Source: UBA7672 sp047601145
GTDB lineage: Bacteria > Pseudomonadota > Alphaproteobacteria > Caulobacterales > Hyphomonadaceae
Direction of reading: 5' to 3'
Length of the DNA stretch: 64,000 nucleotides
NCBI GenBank assembly: GCA_047601145.1
Contig: JASGJW010000002.1
Location: 124,001-188,000, forward strand
Shown here: positions 34,709 to 43,429 of the stretch, in pieces
Numbering within the stretch: position 1 is the stretch's first letter
Layout: every line of letters begins with the position of its first letter
Position numbers and translations under genes: made by a program
Notes under the pieces: generated by a model
Told to the model about the DNA's origin: nothing
Database searches by the model: none
The model's input: the letters and a program-made list of their open reading frames with translations, nothing else

Positions 34709-34723
34709 TGGCCCGCAACTTGC
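34709..34723 (+). promoter_or_regulatory. sigma-54 promoter of flgK-flgL
   Basis: TGGCCCGCAACTTGC shows GG-N10-GC spacing, one mismatch to TGGCACG-N4-TTGC. It lies about 180 bases before the flgK start, leaving room for a leader; upstream sequence would hold FlbD sites. The stretch 34593-34905 holds only this and the divergent SigF promoter. Confidence 0.7.
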
Positions 34724-34905
34724 GTGGTTAATCGCAACGTTGCGGCCAGTGCGCCGGGGCGTTCGGGGCAGAAGCCTCCGTCGCGGGATTTTCGCGAACG
34801 TATTCAGGAAGATGGAACGATGCCGGTGAAGGCTGGTCGCGTCAGGCGACTCGGCAGATCGCGCCTACTCGGCAAGATCTGCAGGGTCATGACGGAGATG
34901 CGATC

Positions 34906-37035
34906 GTGTCGATCAGTTCCATCATGAGCAACGGCCTTTCCGCGCTGGCTGCGAACCAGCAGGCGCTGAAAGCCACCTCGACCAACGTCGCAAACGTCAA
35001 CACCGTCGGCTATTCCCGCCTCGACGTGCAGTTCATTTCGCGCGAAGCCTCGGGCGGCCTTTCCGGCGTCGAGATCGAAGTCCGCCGCGTCGCCAACGCC
35101 TATCTCGCCGCCGCCGAGATGCGCGGCGCCGCCGATGTCGCGTCGGCCGACATCCTCTCCCAGTTCATGGACCGTGCGCAGGGCCTGCTCGGCGACCCGT
35201 CGGATTCCTCGTCTGTGTTCTCGACGCTCGACCCCGTCTTCTCATCCTTCGGCGCGCTCGCGGTCGATCCCGCTTCCGCGCTGCGCCGGTCCTCGGCGCT
35301 GTCGGACCTGCAGACCATGCTCTCGCAGCTCGACACGACGGGGCAGGAACTCCAGGCCCTGCGCGATGAATCCCACTCACGTGTCGTTGCTTCGATGGAA
35401 GAAGCCAACTCGCTGATGGCCGGCATCGCCAAGCTCAACACTTCGATCCAACGCTCGACGGTCGGCGGCGTCTCCGCCAGCGAGGCGGAAACCGAACAGC
35501 AGCGCATGATCGACCGTCTCTCCGAGATCATGGACATCCGCACGCAGAAGCGCTCGCTGGGCGGCGTCGAAGTGCGCACCAATGACGGCATGCTGCTGGT
35601 CGACCTCGATGCGGCGCAGCTCGGCCTTTCCTCCACGTCCAATGGCGAGCCCTATCCGGGCCTGGTCATGAAGGCTCCGCGCTCCAATACCGAAACGCCG
35701 CTGGAGACCCACCTGTCGGGTGGTGAGCTAAAAGGCCTCCTCCGAGCCCGTGACAAGGAAATCCCGAACCTGCAGCTTGCTTTCGGTGAATACGCCGCCG
35801 GCGCCGCCGAAGCGCTCAACGCCGCACACAACAAGGCCAGTCCGGTCCCCGCTCCCGCCTCGTTGACTGGCCGCAACACCGGCCTCGTCACGACGGACCT
35901 GCTGAACTTTTCGGGAGTCACCCATGTCGGCATCGTCGATAACCAGGGCAATGTCGTCCGCAACTTTCGCGTCGACTTCGACAACATGCAGATCCTGGAC
36001 GACCAGGCGAACGTCACCTCCTTCGACCCGGGCGGCGGGGCTGCGCCGACGATTGCGGACCTGCAGACCGCCCTCGATACCGCGATGGGAACCGACGGAT
36101 CCGTCTCGTTCGCGAATGGCACGCTCACTATCGGTGCGGATGTGCCGAACACCGGTATCGTCATCACCGACGATCCCACCACGCCCGCAATGCGTGCGGG
36201 TCGCGGCTTCTCCCACACCTTCGGTCTCAACGATCTCGTCTCCCACGGCGGCCCGCTGAACTACGCCACGGGCCTTTCGGCGGCCGACGACCACGGCTTC
36301 ACCACCGGCACGCTGACATTCGCCATGCGCGACAATGACGGCGCCATCGTTCGCACTTTCAATTTCAATGTCACGGCCGGCCAGACGATGGGTCAGCTGC
36401 GCACCGCGTTGAACACCGCGCTGTCAGGCTATGGCCAGGCGACGCTCGACGCCAATGGCCGTCTGTCGCTGACGCCAACCAACACAAATATCGGCCGCAT
36501 CGACGTGTTGCAGGACACCACGACACGTGGCGATACTGGCATGTCGATGTCCGAATTGTTCGGTCTCGGCGAGGCGCTGCCGATCGAGCGCGCGCGCAGC
36601 CAGATCATACGTCCTGACATCCGCGCCAATCCCAATCTGCTCGGCAGCGCGCAAGCCGATCTTGCCGGCGCCGCGGCCGGCACGCGTGTCCTGTCGCCCG
36701 GCGATGGTCGCGGCGCGCTGGCCGTGGAACAGGCTGCTACGGCGCCGCGAACGTTCGCCGATGCCGGCGCGCTCACAGGGCAGGTCACATCGATTTCCGA
36801 CTATGCCGCTCGCCTTGCCGGTCATGCCGGCGTGCGGGCCGAGGCGCTCGACGCCGCCAAGGCCGCCGCCGAGTCCGTACGCAACGAAGTCAAGGAACGC
36901 CGCATGAGCGAGGAAGGTGTCAACCTGGACGAAGAGCTCGTGAAGATGACGACTTATCAGCAAGCCTACTCCGCCGCCTCGCGCATGATCCAGGCGGCGA
37001 AGGATATGTACGACATCGTCCTGGCGATGGTGTGA
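34906..37035 (+). CDS. flgK: hook-filament junction protein FlgK (HAP1)
   Basis: 709 residues from GTG 34906, with GGAG about 10 bases upstream. N-terminal 'IMSNGLSALAANQQALKATS' and 'NVANVNTVGYSR' are the rod-hook family signature. The C terminus has 'GVNLDEELVKMTTYQQAYSAASRMIQAAKDMYDIVL'-type heptads (shown here in part only: 'NLDEELVKMTTYQQAYSAA'). Long strand-rich middle domain. FlgK joins hook to filament. The frame is intact, unlike the hook genes at 25-30 kb. Followed by flgL after 11 bp. Confidence 0.95.
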   Translation: MSISSIMSNGLSALAANQQALKATSTNVANVNTVGYSRLDVQFISREASGGLSGVEIEVRRVANAYLAAAEMRGAADVASADILSQFMDRAQGLLGDPSDSSSVFSTLDPVFSSFGALAVDPASALRRSSALSDLQTMLSQLDTTGQELQALRDESHSRVVASMEEANSLMAGIAKLNTSIQRSTVGGVSASEAETEQQRMIDRLSEIMDIRTQKRSLGGVEVRTNDGMLLVDLDAAQLGLSSTSNGEPYPGLVMKAPRSNTETPLETHLSGGELKGLLRARDKEIPNLQLAFGEYAAGAAEALNAAHNKASPVPAPASLTGRNTGLVTTDLLNFSGVTHVGIVDNQGNVVRNFRVDFDNMQILDDQANVTSFDPGGGAAPTIADLQTALDTAMGTDGSVSFANGTLTIGADVPNTGIVITDDPTTPAMRAGRGFSHTFGLNDLVSHGGPLNYATGLSAADDHGFTTGTLTFAMRDNDGAIVRTFNFNVTAGQTMGQLRTALNTALSGYGQATLDANGRLSLTPTNTNIGRIDVLQDTTTRGDTGMSMSELFGLGEALPIERARSQIIRPDIRANPNLLGSAQADLAGAAAGTRVLSPGDGRGALAVEQAATAPRTFADAGALTGQVTSISDYAARLAGHAGVRAEALDAAKAAAESVRNEVKERRMSEEGVNLDEELVKMTTYQQAYSAASRMIQAAKDMYDIVLAMV

Positions 37036-37046
37036 GGAGCTAGTTC

Positions 37047-37970
37047 ATGACACGTGTTTCCTCTGCAATGATCCCTGCCGCCTCGCTCGCTGACTTGCAG
37101 CGCGCGCAGCACGAGTTGGTCGAGGCTGGCCGCCAGAGTTCGGCCCAGACCCGCGCCAACGATCTCAAGGGCTATGGCCGCGAAGCGCAGACGCTGGTTT
37201 CCGCCCAGCGCCTCGTTGCGCGCAACCAGGGTTTCCAGGCAACAGCGCGCGAACTCACCACGCGCATGCAGATCCAGGACGTGACGCTCGGCCGTTCGGC
37301 CGAAGCTGTCAGCAAGCTCAAGGAACAGCTGTTCCAGAACCTCGGTCTCGACAGTGGCGAGGGCGTTCGCTCGCAGCTCGAGGAAGCTTTCGCCGTCATC
37401 AAGGACACGATGAACACCAATCTTGGCGGCCGTTACCTGTTCGGCGGCGTGCTCAACGACCAGGCCCCTATCAGCGCGACGTCGCTCAGCGACCTCGCCG
37501 CCAATCCGCTTACGGACTCGCTGCAGCAAGGCGCTGATGCGCAGGTGATGCGCGTCGAGGAAGGTCGCACCCTCCAGGCAGGCGTCGTGGCGGATGATGT
37601 CGTCACGCAGGCGCTGGCTTCCATCAAGCGTCTTGCAGAACTCGACGAGGGTCCAGATGGCCCGTTCGGCGGCGATCTTACAGATGTCCAGAAGCAGGCG
37701 ATCCAGAGCGAGCTGACTTCGCTCGGCGATGCCTTCGATACCATTCTCGCGCAACAGGCAGAGAATGGCCGTCTGAGCAAGGACGTCGAGTTGGCCGGCA
37801 CGCGTCTGACGTCCCAGTACAATGCGCTCGACGAGGCGATCGGTGGCATCGTCGATGTCGATCTCGCCGCGGTCGCCATGCGGCTCCAGCAGGCGCAGTT
37901 CGCCTACAATTCGTCAGCGAGCGTATTCAACGTCCTGCGTGGCCTTTCGCTCCTGGACGTCCTGAAGTAG
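37047..37970 (+). CDS. flgL: hook-filament junction protein FlgL (HAP3)
   Basis: 307 residues. Flagellin-like N-terminal helix ('SLADLQRAQHELVEAGRQSS'), 'NTNLGGRYLFGG' and the C-terminal heptads 'DLAAVAMRLQQAQFAYNSSA' with 'LRGLSLLDVLK'. FlgL links FlgK to the flagellin filament. Position after flgK supports the call over flagellin. Probably co-transcribed from the sigma-54 promoter at 34709. Confidence 0.93.
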   Translation: MTRVSSAMIPAASLADLQRAQHELVEAGRQSSAQTRANDLKGYGREAQTLVSAQRLVARNQGFQATARELTTRMQIQDVTLGRSAEAVSKLKEQLFQNLGLDSGEGVRSQLEEAFAVIKDTMNTNLGGRYLFGGVLNDQAPISATSLSDLAANPLTDSLQQGADAQVMRVEEGRTLQAGVVADDVVTQALASIKRLAELDEGPDGPFGGDLTDVQKQAIQSELTSLGDAFDTILAQQAENGRLSKDVELAGTRLTSQYNALDEAIGGIVDVDLAAVAMRLQQAQFAYNSSASVFNVLRGLSLLDVLK

Positions 37971-37977
37971 GCGCCTG

Positions 37978-38445
37978 TCAGGGCTTTTGTGCGCGCCCAA
38001 GCCGCTGCTCACCGTTGGGCAGCACGCGCACTGCCTCGAGGCCCTCCCACACCACGACTTCGCCATGCATGGTGAGCGCGGTGGCGGCCCACTGCCGGAT
38101 CAGGCCGTTGAATGGTTCCTTGCGCCACGCATCCTTGCGATCCTTGTCGACCATGACGATGGTGCGGTTATTCTCGAACTTGATCACCATCTTGGAATGG
38201 CGCGGGTTCCATTCCTCGCCGATACTGCCGTCAAGCACCCAGCCGCAATAGAAAGTCCGGCAGTCGTCCGGCCGGGCGTCGTAAATTCTGCAGCCCTTGC
38301 CAATGTCGCAGTGTTCGCACCATCGCTGCATCGGCTTGTTGAAAACAGGTACGCTCGCCAACTTGCAGCAGGCTGTGCACCCCGCGCAGGTGCGGCCGGG
38401 CGCAAGCGCTGGTACGGCGTCTGGACGCGGCGTCAAATCGGTCAT
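37978..38445 (-). CDS. YkgJ-like cysteine-cluster protein
   Basis: 155 residues from the ATG at 38445; a longer frame to 38520 lacks a good site. Eight cysteines in the YkgJ pattern: 'RTCAGCTACCKLASVP', 'WCEHCDIGKGCRIYDARPDDCRTFYCGW'-type spacing (CxxCxxCC then CxxCxxxxxC...C...C). These clusters bind zinc or iron-sulfur; function unknown. Ends 8 bases after flgL's stop on the opposite strand. Confidence 0.8.
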   Translation of the reverse strand: MTDLTPRPDAVPALAPGRTCAGCTACCKLASVPVFNKPMQRWCEHCDIGKGCRIYDARPDDCRTFYCGWVLDGSIGEEWNPRHSKMVIKFENNRTIVMVDKDRKDAWRKEPFNGLIRQWAATALTMHGEVVVWEGLEAVRVLPNGEQRLGRAQKP

Positions 38446-38546
38446 CACGTCCCTGTAGCACGGTGCGATTGTCGAGAAAGGCGCCTTGCTTCCGTTGGGG
38501 GGAGTGGCAGGGTCCGGCAAACAAAATGTCTTCGAGGGAGGACTGA

Positions 38547-40025
38547 ATGATCCGGACAGGTTTGGCGCTCGCGGCTATGGCGATCGCCTTTGCAGGAACG
38601 GCGCAAGCACAAGGCACGTGCGAGTCGCTGAAGGGTTACATGGCCCCCGACGTAAAGATCACGGGCGCGGCGCCAGCCACATCGCCTGTGGCGCTGTGCA
38701 AACTCGACGGCGTCATCGGCAAGGAAATCAACTTCACGATCTGGCTGCCCGATACCTGGAACGGCAAGTTCGTGATGGGCGGGCAAGGCGGCTTTGCCGG
38801 CCGTGTCGAAAGTCAGGCGATGGGTATGAATGCGTTGCAGCGCGGTTACGCCATCGCTGGAACGGACACGGGTCACACGGGACCTGCAGGCGCCACGGAC
38901 GGCGCCTGGGCGATGGGCGATGTCGAGCGCATCGTGAACTATGCGCACGCCGCGATCCATCGCGTCACAGCGACATCGAAGTCGATCCTGCTCGCGCGCT
39001 ACGGCAAGGCGCCTGAGAAATCCTACTTCGCCGGATGCTCGAATGGCGGACGTGAAGCGCTGATGGAAGCGCAGCGCTATCCGGACGATTTCGACGGCAT
39101 CATTGCCGGCGCTCCAGCGATCAACTTCCAGGGCATCACAGCGACCTTCGCCTCCATCACGGCGAAGATGTATCCCGATCCCAAGAAGCTTGACGCCGCG
39201 ATCCTCGACAAGGCCGCGCGTGATCTCGTCTCCAAGGCCGTGCTTGAGAAGTGCGATGATCTCGACGGCCTCAAGGACGGCTTCATGACCGATCCGCGCA
39301 AGTGCACGTTCGATGTGAAGACCATCCAGTGCAAGTCGGGGAAGAAGGAAGGATGCCTCACGGCGGCGCAGGTCGAGGCCGTGCAGTTGATCCACACGGG
39401 CCCGATGCTCAAGGGCAAGCCGTATCATGTCGGCTATCCCTACGGCGGGGAGTTCAACGACGCCGGCTGGGGCACGTGGCTTGCCGGCCGCAAGGACGCG
39501 GCGGGCCCAGGGCGTCCGAGCCTCGCTTACGGCTTCTCTGGTGACTTCATGCGTTACTTCCTGAAGCAGGATCCGGAGTGGAACCACCAGCAGTTCAACC
39601 TCGCGACGCTGGGTACGGAGATGAAATACCTGCAGGCGACGCTCTCGCCGACCAATCCGGATCTCTCGACCTATCGCAACAGTGGCGGCAAGCTACTGAT
39701 GTATCATGGGTGGTCGGACTCGGCGCTCTCGCCGCTGATGAGCCTCGACTATTTCGACAAGGTCATGGCCAAGGATGCGACCGCGAGCAAGGATGTGCGT
39801 CTCTTCATGATGCCGGGTGTCATGCACTGCGCCGGCGGACCCGGCCCCGACCGCGCTGACTATCTCGATGCGCTCGACAAATGGGTCACGAGTGGAACGG
39901 CGCCGGAAGAGATCCCGGTCGGTTTCGCCGCAGGCGGCGGACGCAAGCTCTGCGCATATCCGAAGCAGGCCGTGTACAAGGGCACGGGCGATGGCAAGAG
40001 CGCCGACCAGTTTGAATGCAAGTAG
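38547..40025 (+). CDS. tannase/feruloyl esterase family hydrolase
   Basis: 492 residues. Signal peptide to about residue 22 ('GTAQAQ'). The family-specific Cys-Ser-(Asp)-His-Cys motif is present: nucleophile 'AGCSNGGREA' (Ser near 163) and 'GVMHCAGGPG' near 430, where the two cysteines flanking Ser and His form a disulfide. Also 'WGLxDSALS'-like 'YHGWSDSALSP'. Family members cleave gallate or ferulate esters and related ring esters; substrate unknown. Probably periplasmic. Ribosome binding site GGGAGG. Confidence 0.87.
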   Translation: MIRTGLALAAMAIAFAGTAQAQGTCESLKGYMAPDVKITGAAPATSPVALCKLDGVIGKEINFTIWLPDTWNGKFVMGGQGGFAGRVESQAMGMNALQRGYAIAGTDTGHTGPAGATDGAWAMGDVERIVNYAHAAIHRVTATSKSILLARYGKAPEKSYFAGCSNGGREALMEAQRYPDDFDGIIAGAPAINFQGITATFASITAKMYPDPKKLDAAILDKAARDLVSKAVLEKCDDLDGLKDGFMTDPRKCTFDVKTIQCKSGKKEGCLTAAQVEAVQLIHTGPMLKGKPYHVGYPYGGEFNDAGWGTWLAGRKDAAGPGRPSLAYGFSGDFMRYFLKQDPEWNHQQFNLATLGTEMKYLQATLSPTNPDLSTYRNSGGKLLMYHGWSDSALSPLMSLDYFDKVMAKDATASKDVRLFMMPGVMHCAGGPGPDRADYLDALDKWVTSGTAPEEIPVGFAAGGGRKLCAYPKQAVYKGTGDGKSADQFECK

Positions 40026-40065
40026 CCGTCTCGTAACGGCCTGAATTTTGCGATAGCGGAGGGCG

Positions 40066-40251
40066 ATGAGTTTGCCCTCCGCGTTCCCGCGCCCGCCGAA
40101 CAAGCCGGATGATGAATCCTGCTGCCATCGCGGCTGCAGTCCTTGCATCTTCGATTATTACTGGGACGCACTGGCGCGCTGGGAAGAGGCCGTGCGGGAA
40201 CTCGGCGGCGACCCGGATACCGTGCTCGCGGCGCTAGGGCGTACGCGCTAG
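40066..40251 (+). CDS. oxidoreductase-like domain small protein
   Basis: 61 residues. 'PDDESCCHRGCSPCIFDYYWDAL' contains the C-C-x2-G-C-x2-C-I-x-D-Y-Y pattern of the 'oxidoreductase-like' N-terminal domain family, usually a short cysteine-rich module of unknown role. GGAGGGCG precedes ATG 40066. It lies between two secreted enzymes on the same strand, with gaps of 40 and 84 bp. Confidence 0.75.
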   Translation: MSLPSAFPRPPNKPDDESCCHRGCSPCIFDYYWDALARWEEAVRELGGDPDTVLAALGRTR

Positions 40252-40335
40252 CTGCAACTGATCTTCCTCGTGGCGGGAACACGCCTGCGCGCTAGCCATT
40301 CTGTTGGCGGGTCGGACTGCGCAAAGAGAGCCGCC

Positions 40336-41691
40336 ATGTCCTTGCGATCCATGCTGAAATTCACTGCCGCCGTGCTCACCTTGTCGATCGCCGGCTGCGC
40401 GGGCGCAACCACCGAGCCTGTCAGCGCCGCCATCGGCCCCGGCCAGGCGCTCAATCTCGACAAGCCGCAGAGCACGCTTCTGCCGACGCTCAAGATCGCC
40501 GAGGCTGTCCACTGGGCCAGCGGCCAAACGCCCGTGGCCGCCCATGGCCTTCAGGTGAAAGCCTTCGCGACCGGCCTTGATCACCCACGCTGGCTGCACG
40601 TACTTCCCAATGGAGATGTCCTCGTCGCCGAGACAAACGCTCCGCCGCGTCCTGACGAAGGCGGCGGCATTCGCGGTTACTTCCAGGGCGAGGCGATGAA
40701 GAAAGCCGGCGCGGTCACGCAGACCGCCAACCGCATCACGCTGCTGCGCGACGCCAACCGAGACGGGGTTGCCGAGACCAACTCCATCTTCCTGTCAAAT
40801 CTCAACTCGCCTTTCGGCATGGCGCTTGCCGGCAGCCGTCTCTACGTCGCCAATACCGACAGCGTGGTCAGCGTCCCCTACCGGCCCGGCGTCACCAGCA
40901 TCAGCGACACGCTGCAGAAACTCACCGACCTTCCGGCCGGCACGCGCAATCACCACTGGACCAAGACGATCATCGCTTCGCCGGACGGCTCGAAGCTTTA
41001 CGCCACTGTCGGTTCCAATTCGAATGTCGGCGAGAACGGCATCGAGGCGGAAAAGGGCCGCGCAGCGGTCTGGGAGATCGATCGCGTCACCGGCAAGAAG
41101 CGCATCTTCGCGACGGGCCTCCGCAACGCCAATGGCATGGGTTGGGAGCCGACGACCGGCGCGCTCTGGGCTGCCGTTAATGAACGCGACGAACTCGGCC
41201 CGAACCTCGTGCCAGACTACATCACTTCAGTGAAGGACGGGGCTTTCTATGGCTGGCCGTGGAGCTATTTCGGCCAGACGGTCGACACGCGCGTGAAACC
41301 CGAACGCCCGGACATGGTCGCGAAGGCCATCGCACCCGACTTTGCAGTCGGCGCCCACACAGCATCGCTCGGCCTGATATTCTCGGCGGGCGCGAAGCTA
41401 GGCCCGCAGTACGCAAACGGCGCCTTTGTCGGCCAGCACGGCTCATGGAATCGCGACCCGTTCTCCGGCTACAAAGTCATCTTTGTCCCCTTCGCCAACG
41501 GTAAGCCCGCTGGCGGAACGGTTGATGTCCTTACCGGCTTCATCGATGCGGAGAAGGAAGTCGCCTATGGCCGACCGGTCGGCGTCGCCATCGGGAAGGA
41601 CGGATCCCTGCTCGTGGCGGATGATGTCGGCAACACGATCTGGCGCGTGACGTCGTCCTCGCCCCGGCCGACTTCCCTTGCCTCGAACTAA
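40336..41691 (+). CDS. PQQ-type sugar/sorbosone dehydrogenase lipoprotein
   Basis: 451 residues from ATG 40336 (GAGAG upstream; GTG 40270 in frame is less likely). Lipobox 'LSIAGC'. Beta-propeller strands typical of soluble glucose/sorbosone dehydrogenases: 'GLDHPRWLHVLPNGDVLVAE', 'NSPFGMALAGSRLYVANTD', 'NANGMGWEPTTGALWAAVNERDELG', 'GQHGSWNRDPFSGYKVIFVP'. The catalytic-type His in 'GLDHPR' and the Arg in 'ATGLRN' are present. No CXXCH. PQQ use is inferred from the family. Ends in CTAA shared with the convergent gene. Confidence 0.82.
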   Translation: MSLRSMLKFTAAVLTLSIAGCAGATTEPVSAAIGPGQALNLDKPQSTLLPTLKIAEAVHWASGQTPVAAHGLQVKAFATGLDHPRWLHVLPNGDVLVAETNAPPRPDEGGGIRGYFQGEAMKKAGAVTQTANRITLLRDANRDGVAETNSIFLSNLNSPFGMALAGSRLYVANTDSVVSVPYRPGVTSISDTLQKLTDLPAGTRNHHWTKTIIASPDGSKLYATVGSNSNVGENGIEAEKGRAAVWEIDRVTGKKRIFATGLRNANGMGWEPTTGALWAAVNERDELGPNLVPDYITSVKDGAFYGWPWSYFGQTVDTRVKPERPDMVAKAIAPDFAVGAHTASLGLIFSAGAKLGPQYANGAFVGQHGSWNRDPFSGYKVIFVPFANGKPAGGTVDVLTGFIDAEKEVAYGRPVGVAIGKDGSLLVADDVGNTIWRVTSSSPRPTSLASN

Positions 41692-42317
41692 TCCATCACC
41701 GGATAGTGCTCCATCGCAAGTTCGATGCGATCGAGCGCGGCCGCCACGCGCTCCTTGTGACGCCTGCCTGCGCGCTTGAGATAGATCGGTTGCGTGACTG
41801 AGAGATGCCGCACCACGCGACACGCGTTGAGGATCAGCGGCGGTATTTCTCGCAGGTCCACCGTCCAGCCGTCCTCGCTGAAGTGCAGGAAGGTGTTGCG
41901 CAGGTCGACCAGATCGTCGAACGCCTCGGTGATCCTGTGGTTGAGCGGCAACTGGTAGGGCGGCCGCAGGAATTGCGGGTCGCCCGCGCGGCGCAACAGT
42001 TCCAGCGGCGAGACAATGCGCGGCTCGCGAACGGCGAGCGGGGCAGGGCCACGCCGCCCATCCTTTGTCCAGCGCACGACAGCCTTCGCATCCGTCCGCG
42101 TCATGCCACGTGTGCCGAACTCGTCGCCCGTGTCGAGCGCGGCGAGACAGGCATTCTGCACGGCCAGCGTCGTCGATATGATGAGCCAGCGCCAGGCGCC
42201 GTGGTCCTCAGCAGCCATTTCCGCGTGCTGCGCCGCAAATTCCACACAAGCCAGAAGCTCGCGCGGCTGGCTGGTCTGGAAGAAGTGGGGAGGGGGCGGT
42301 GGCGCAGGATCCGTCAT
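41688..42317 (-). CDS. hypothetical protein with an R-x4-H motif, HEPN-like by eye
   Basis: 209 residues, soluble, mostly helical. Near residue 140 'DLVDLRNTFLHFSEDGW' has an R-N-x3-H arrangement as in HEPN ribonucleases (R-x4-6-H), and the N-terminal helix 'CVEFAAQHAEMAAEDHGAWRWLI' could be the partner helix. There is no adjacent MNT nucleotidyltransferase, so a toxin-antitoxin assignment is not supported. I do not know the family; housekeeping use is equally possible. Confidence 0.55.
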   Translation of the reverse strand: MTDPAPPPPPHFFQTSQPRELLACVEFAAQHAEMAAEDHGAWRWLIISTTLAVQNACLAALDTGDEFGTRGMTRTDAKAVVRWTKDGRRGPAPLAVREPRIVSPLELLRRAGDPQFLRPPYQLPLNHRITEAFDDLVDLRNTFLHFSEDGWTVDLREIPPLILNACRVVRHLSVTQPIYLKRAGRRHKERVAAALDRIELAMEHYPVMD

Positions 42318-42363
42318 GTCGCGAAGGCTAGCGTGCGCCGCGGCGCGCGCCTAGACATGCAGC

Positions 42364-43338
42364 ATGATCCGCAGCGCGCCTGTCATTCTGTTTGCTTTGG
42401 CTGGCGCGCCCGCCGCTGCGCAGACCACGATCACGCTGATGCACGATAATGACGAGTGGGCGCACACCGAGCAGGAGTATGCCTCCGGCTCGCGCCTCAG
42501 CGTCGTGAATGCTGATTGGGGCAAGGCCGAGCTGGCGCAGACGATCGCCGGCTGGCTTCCTGACGGCGAACCGGGCGACACGCTTTCGGCTGGCTTTGGG
42601 GCAGGGCACTATTTCTACATCCCGCGCGACATCGACACGGCAGCGCCGTTGCCCAACGAGCGCCCCTATGCCGGCTGGCTGCACGGCTCCGGCCTTCTCA
42701 TTCGCGCCAACGAGACGCGTCAGGACACGTGGAAGCTCGACGCTGGCGTTGTCGGCCGATCCGCGCTTTCCGAACAGCTCGAGGAATTCTTCCATGGCAT
42801 CTTCAATGGCCGCGAGATGCTCGGCTGGGACAACCAGGTCACCGATCGCCTGGCGGTGAACGCAAGCTTCGAGCGGCGCTGGCGCAATCTCGTTCCGATC
42901 GGCGATCTCGCCCTCGACATATCGCCTGCCATCGGCTTCGAGGCAGGATCGGTCAGCGTCGCAGCTGATGCGGGTCTTACGCTCCGTTTCGGCGCCAATC
43001 TCGATGCAGATTTCGGAGCGCCGCGCGCAGGCGCTCTGGGTGGGTCGCTGTCGCGTGCGCCCCGTGACGGGTGGTCGGTCTATGCCTTTGCGTCGGCCAA
43101 TGCCCGGTATCAGGCTTACGACATCTTCCTTGACGAACCCGGCGGCGAGGACGGCGATCCCGTTCGCGGCGGTTCCGCGATCACGCGCGGCAAGAACCGG
43201 ACCGAGACCACGCTCGGCGTGGTGCTCGCCAACGGCGGCGCGCGGCTCACATTTGCGTGGACCGAGGAGTCGAAGCGCTACGACCAGCAGCTCGAACGCC
43301 AGAAATACGGCGAGGTCACGCTCGGCTGGAACTTCTGA
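42364..43338 (+). CDS. lpxR: LpxR-like outer-membrane lipid A deacylase
   Basis: 324 residues with signal peptide ('GAPAAAQ'). The mature start 'TLMHDNDEWAHTEQEYASGSRLSVV' matches LpxR, where Asn and Asp bind calcium, and 'ERPYAGWLHGSG' is the family landmark. Repeated amphipathic strands and a C-terminal aromatic ('TLGWNF') indicate an outer-membrane barrel of about 12 strands. LpxR removes the 3'-acyloxyacyl group from lipid A in enteric bacteria; that this one does so is inferred. Confidence 0.85.
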   Translation: MIRSAPVILFALAGAPAAAQTTITLMHDNDEWAHTEQEYASGSRLSVVNADWGKAELAQTIAGWLPDGEPGDTLSAGFGAGHYFYIPRDIDTAAPLPNERPYAGWLHGSGLLIRANETRQDTWKLDAGVVGRSALSEQLEEFFHGIFNGREMLGWDNQVTDRLAVNASFERRWRNLVPIGDLALDISPAIGFEAGSVSVAADAGLTLRFGANLDADFGAPRAGALGGSLSRAPRDGWSVYAFASANARYQAYDIFLDEPGGEDGDPVRGGSAITRGKNRTETTLGVVLANGGARLTFAWTEESKRYDQQLERQKYGEVTLGWNF

Positions 43339-43429
43339 TCGAGTCTTCGCAACATTCTGCCCCAGTGGCTGGCTTGACAGGCAGGGCCTGCCATCGCCCA
43401 ATTCTGGCTGGGTCGGGAGAGTTGGTGCA

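Noticed and set aside
40026..40065. Possible tandem operon linking the tannase and sugar dehydrogenase genes
   Set aside because: Gaps of 40 and 84 bases and separate start sites; no terminator or promoter evidence either way, so not claimed.
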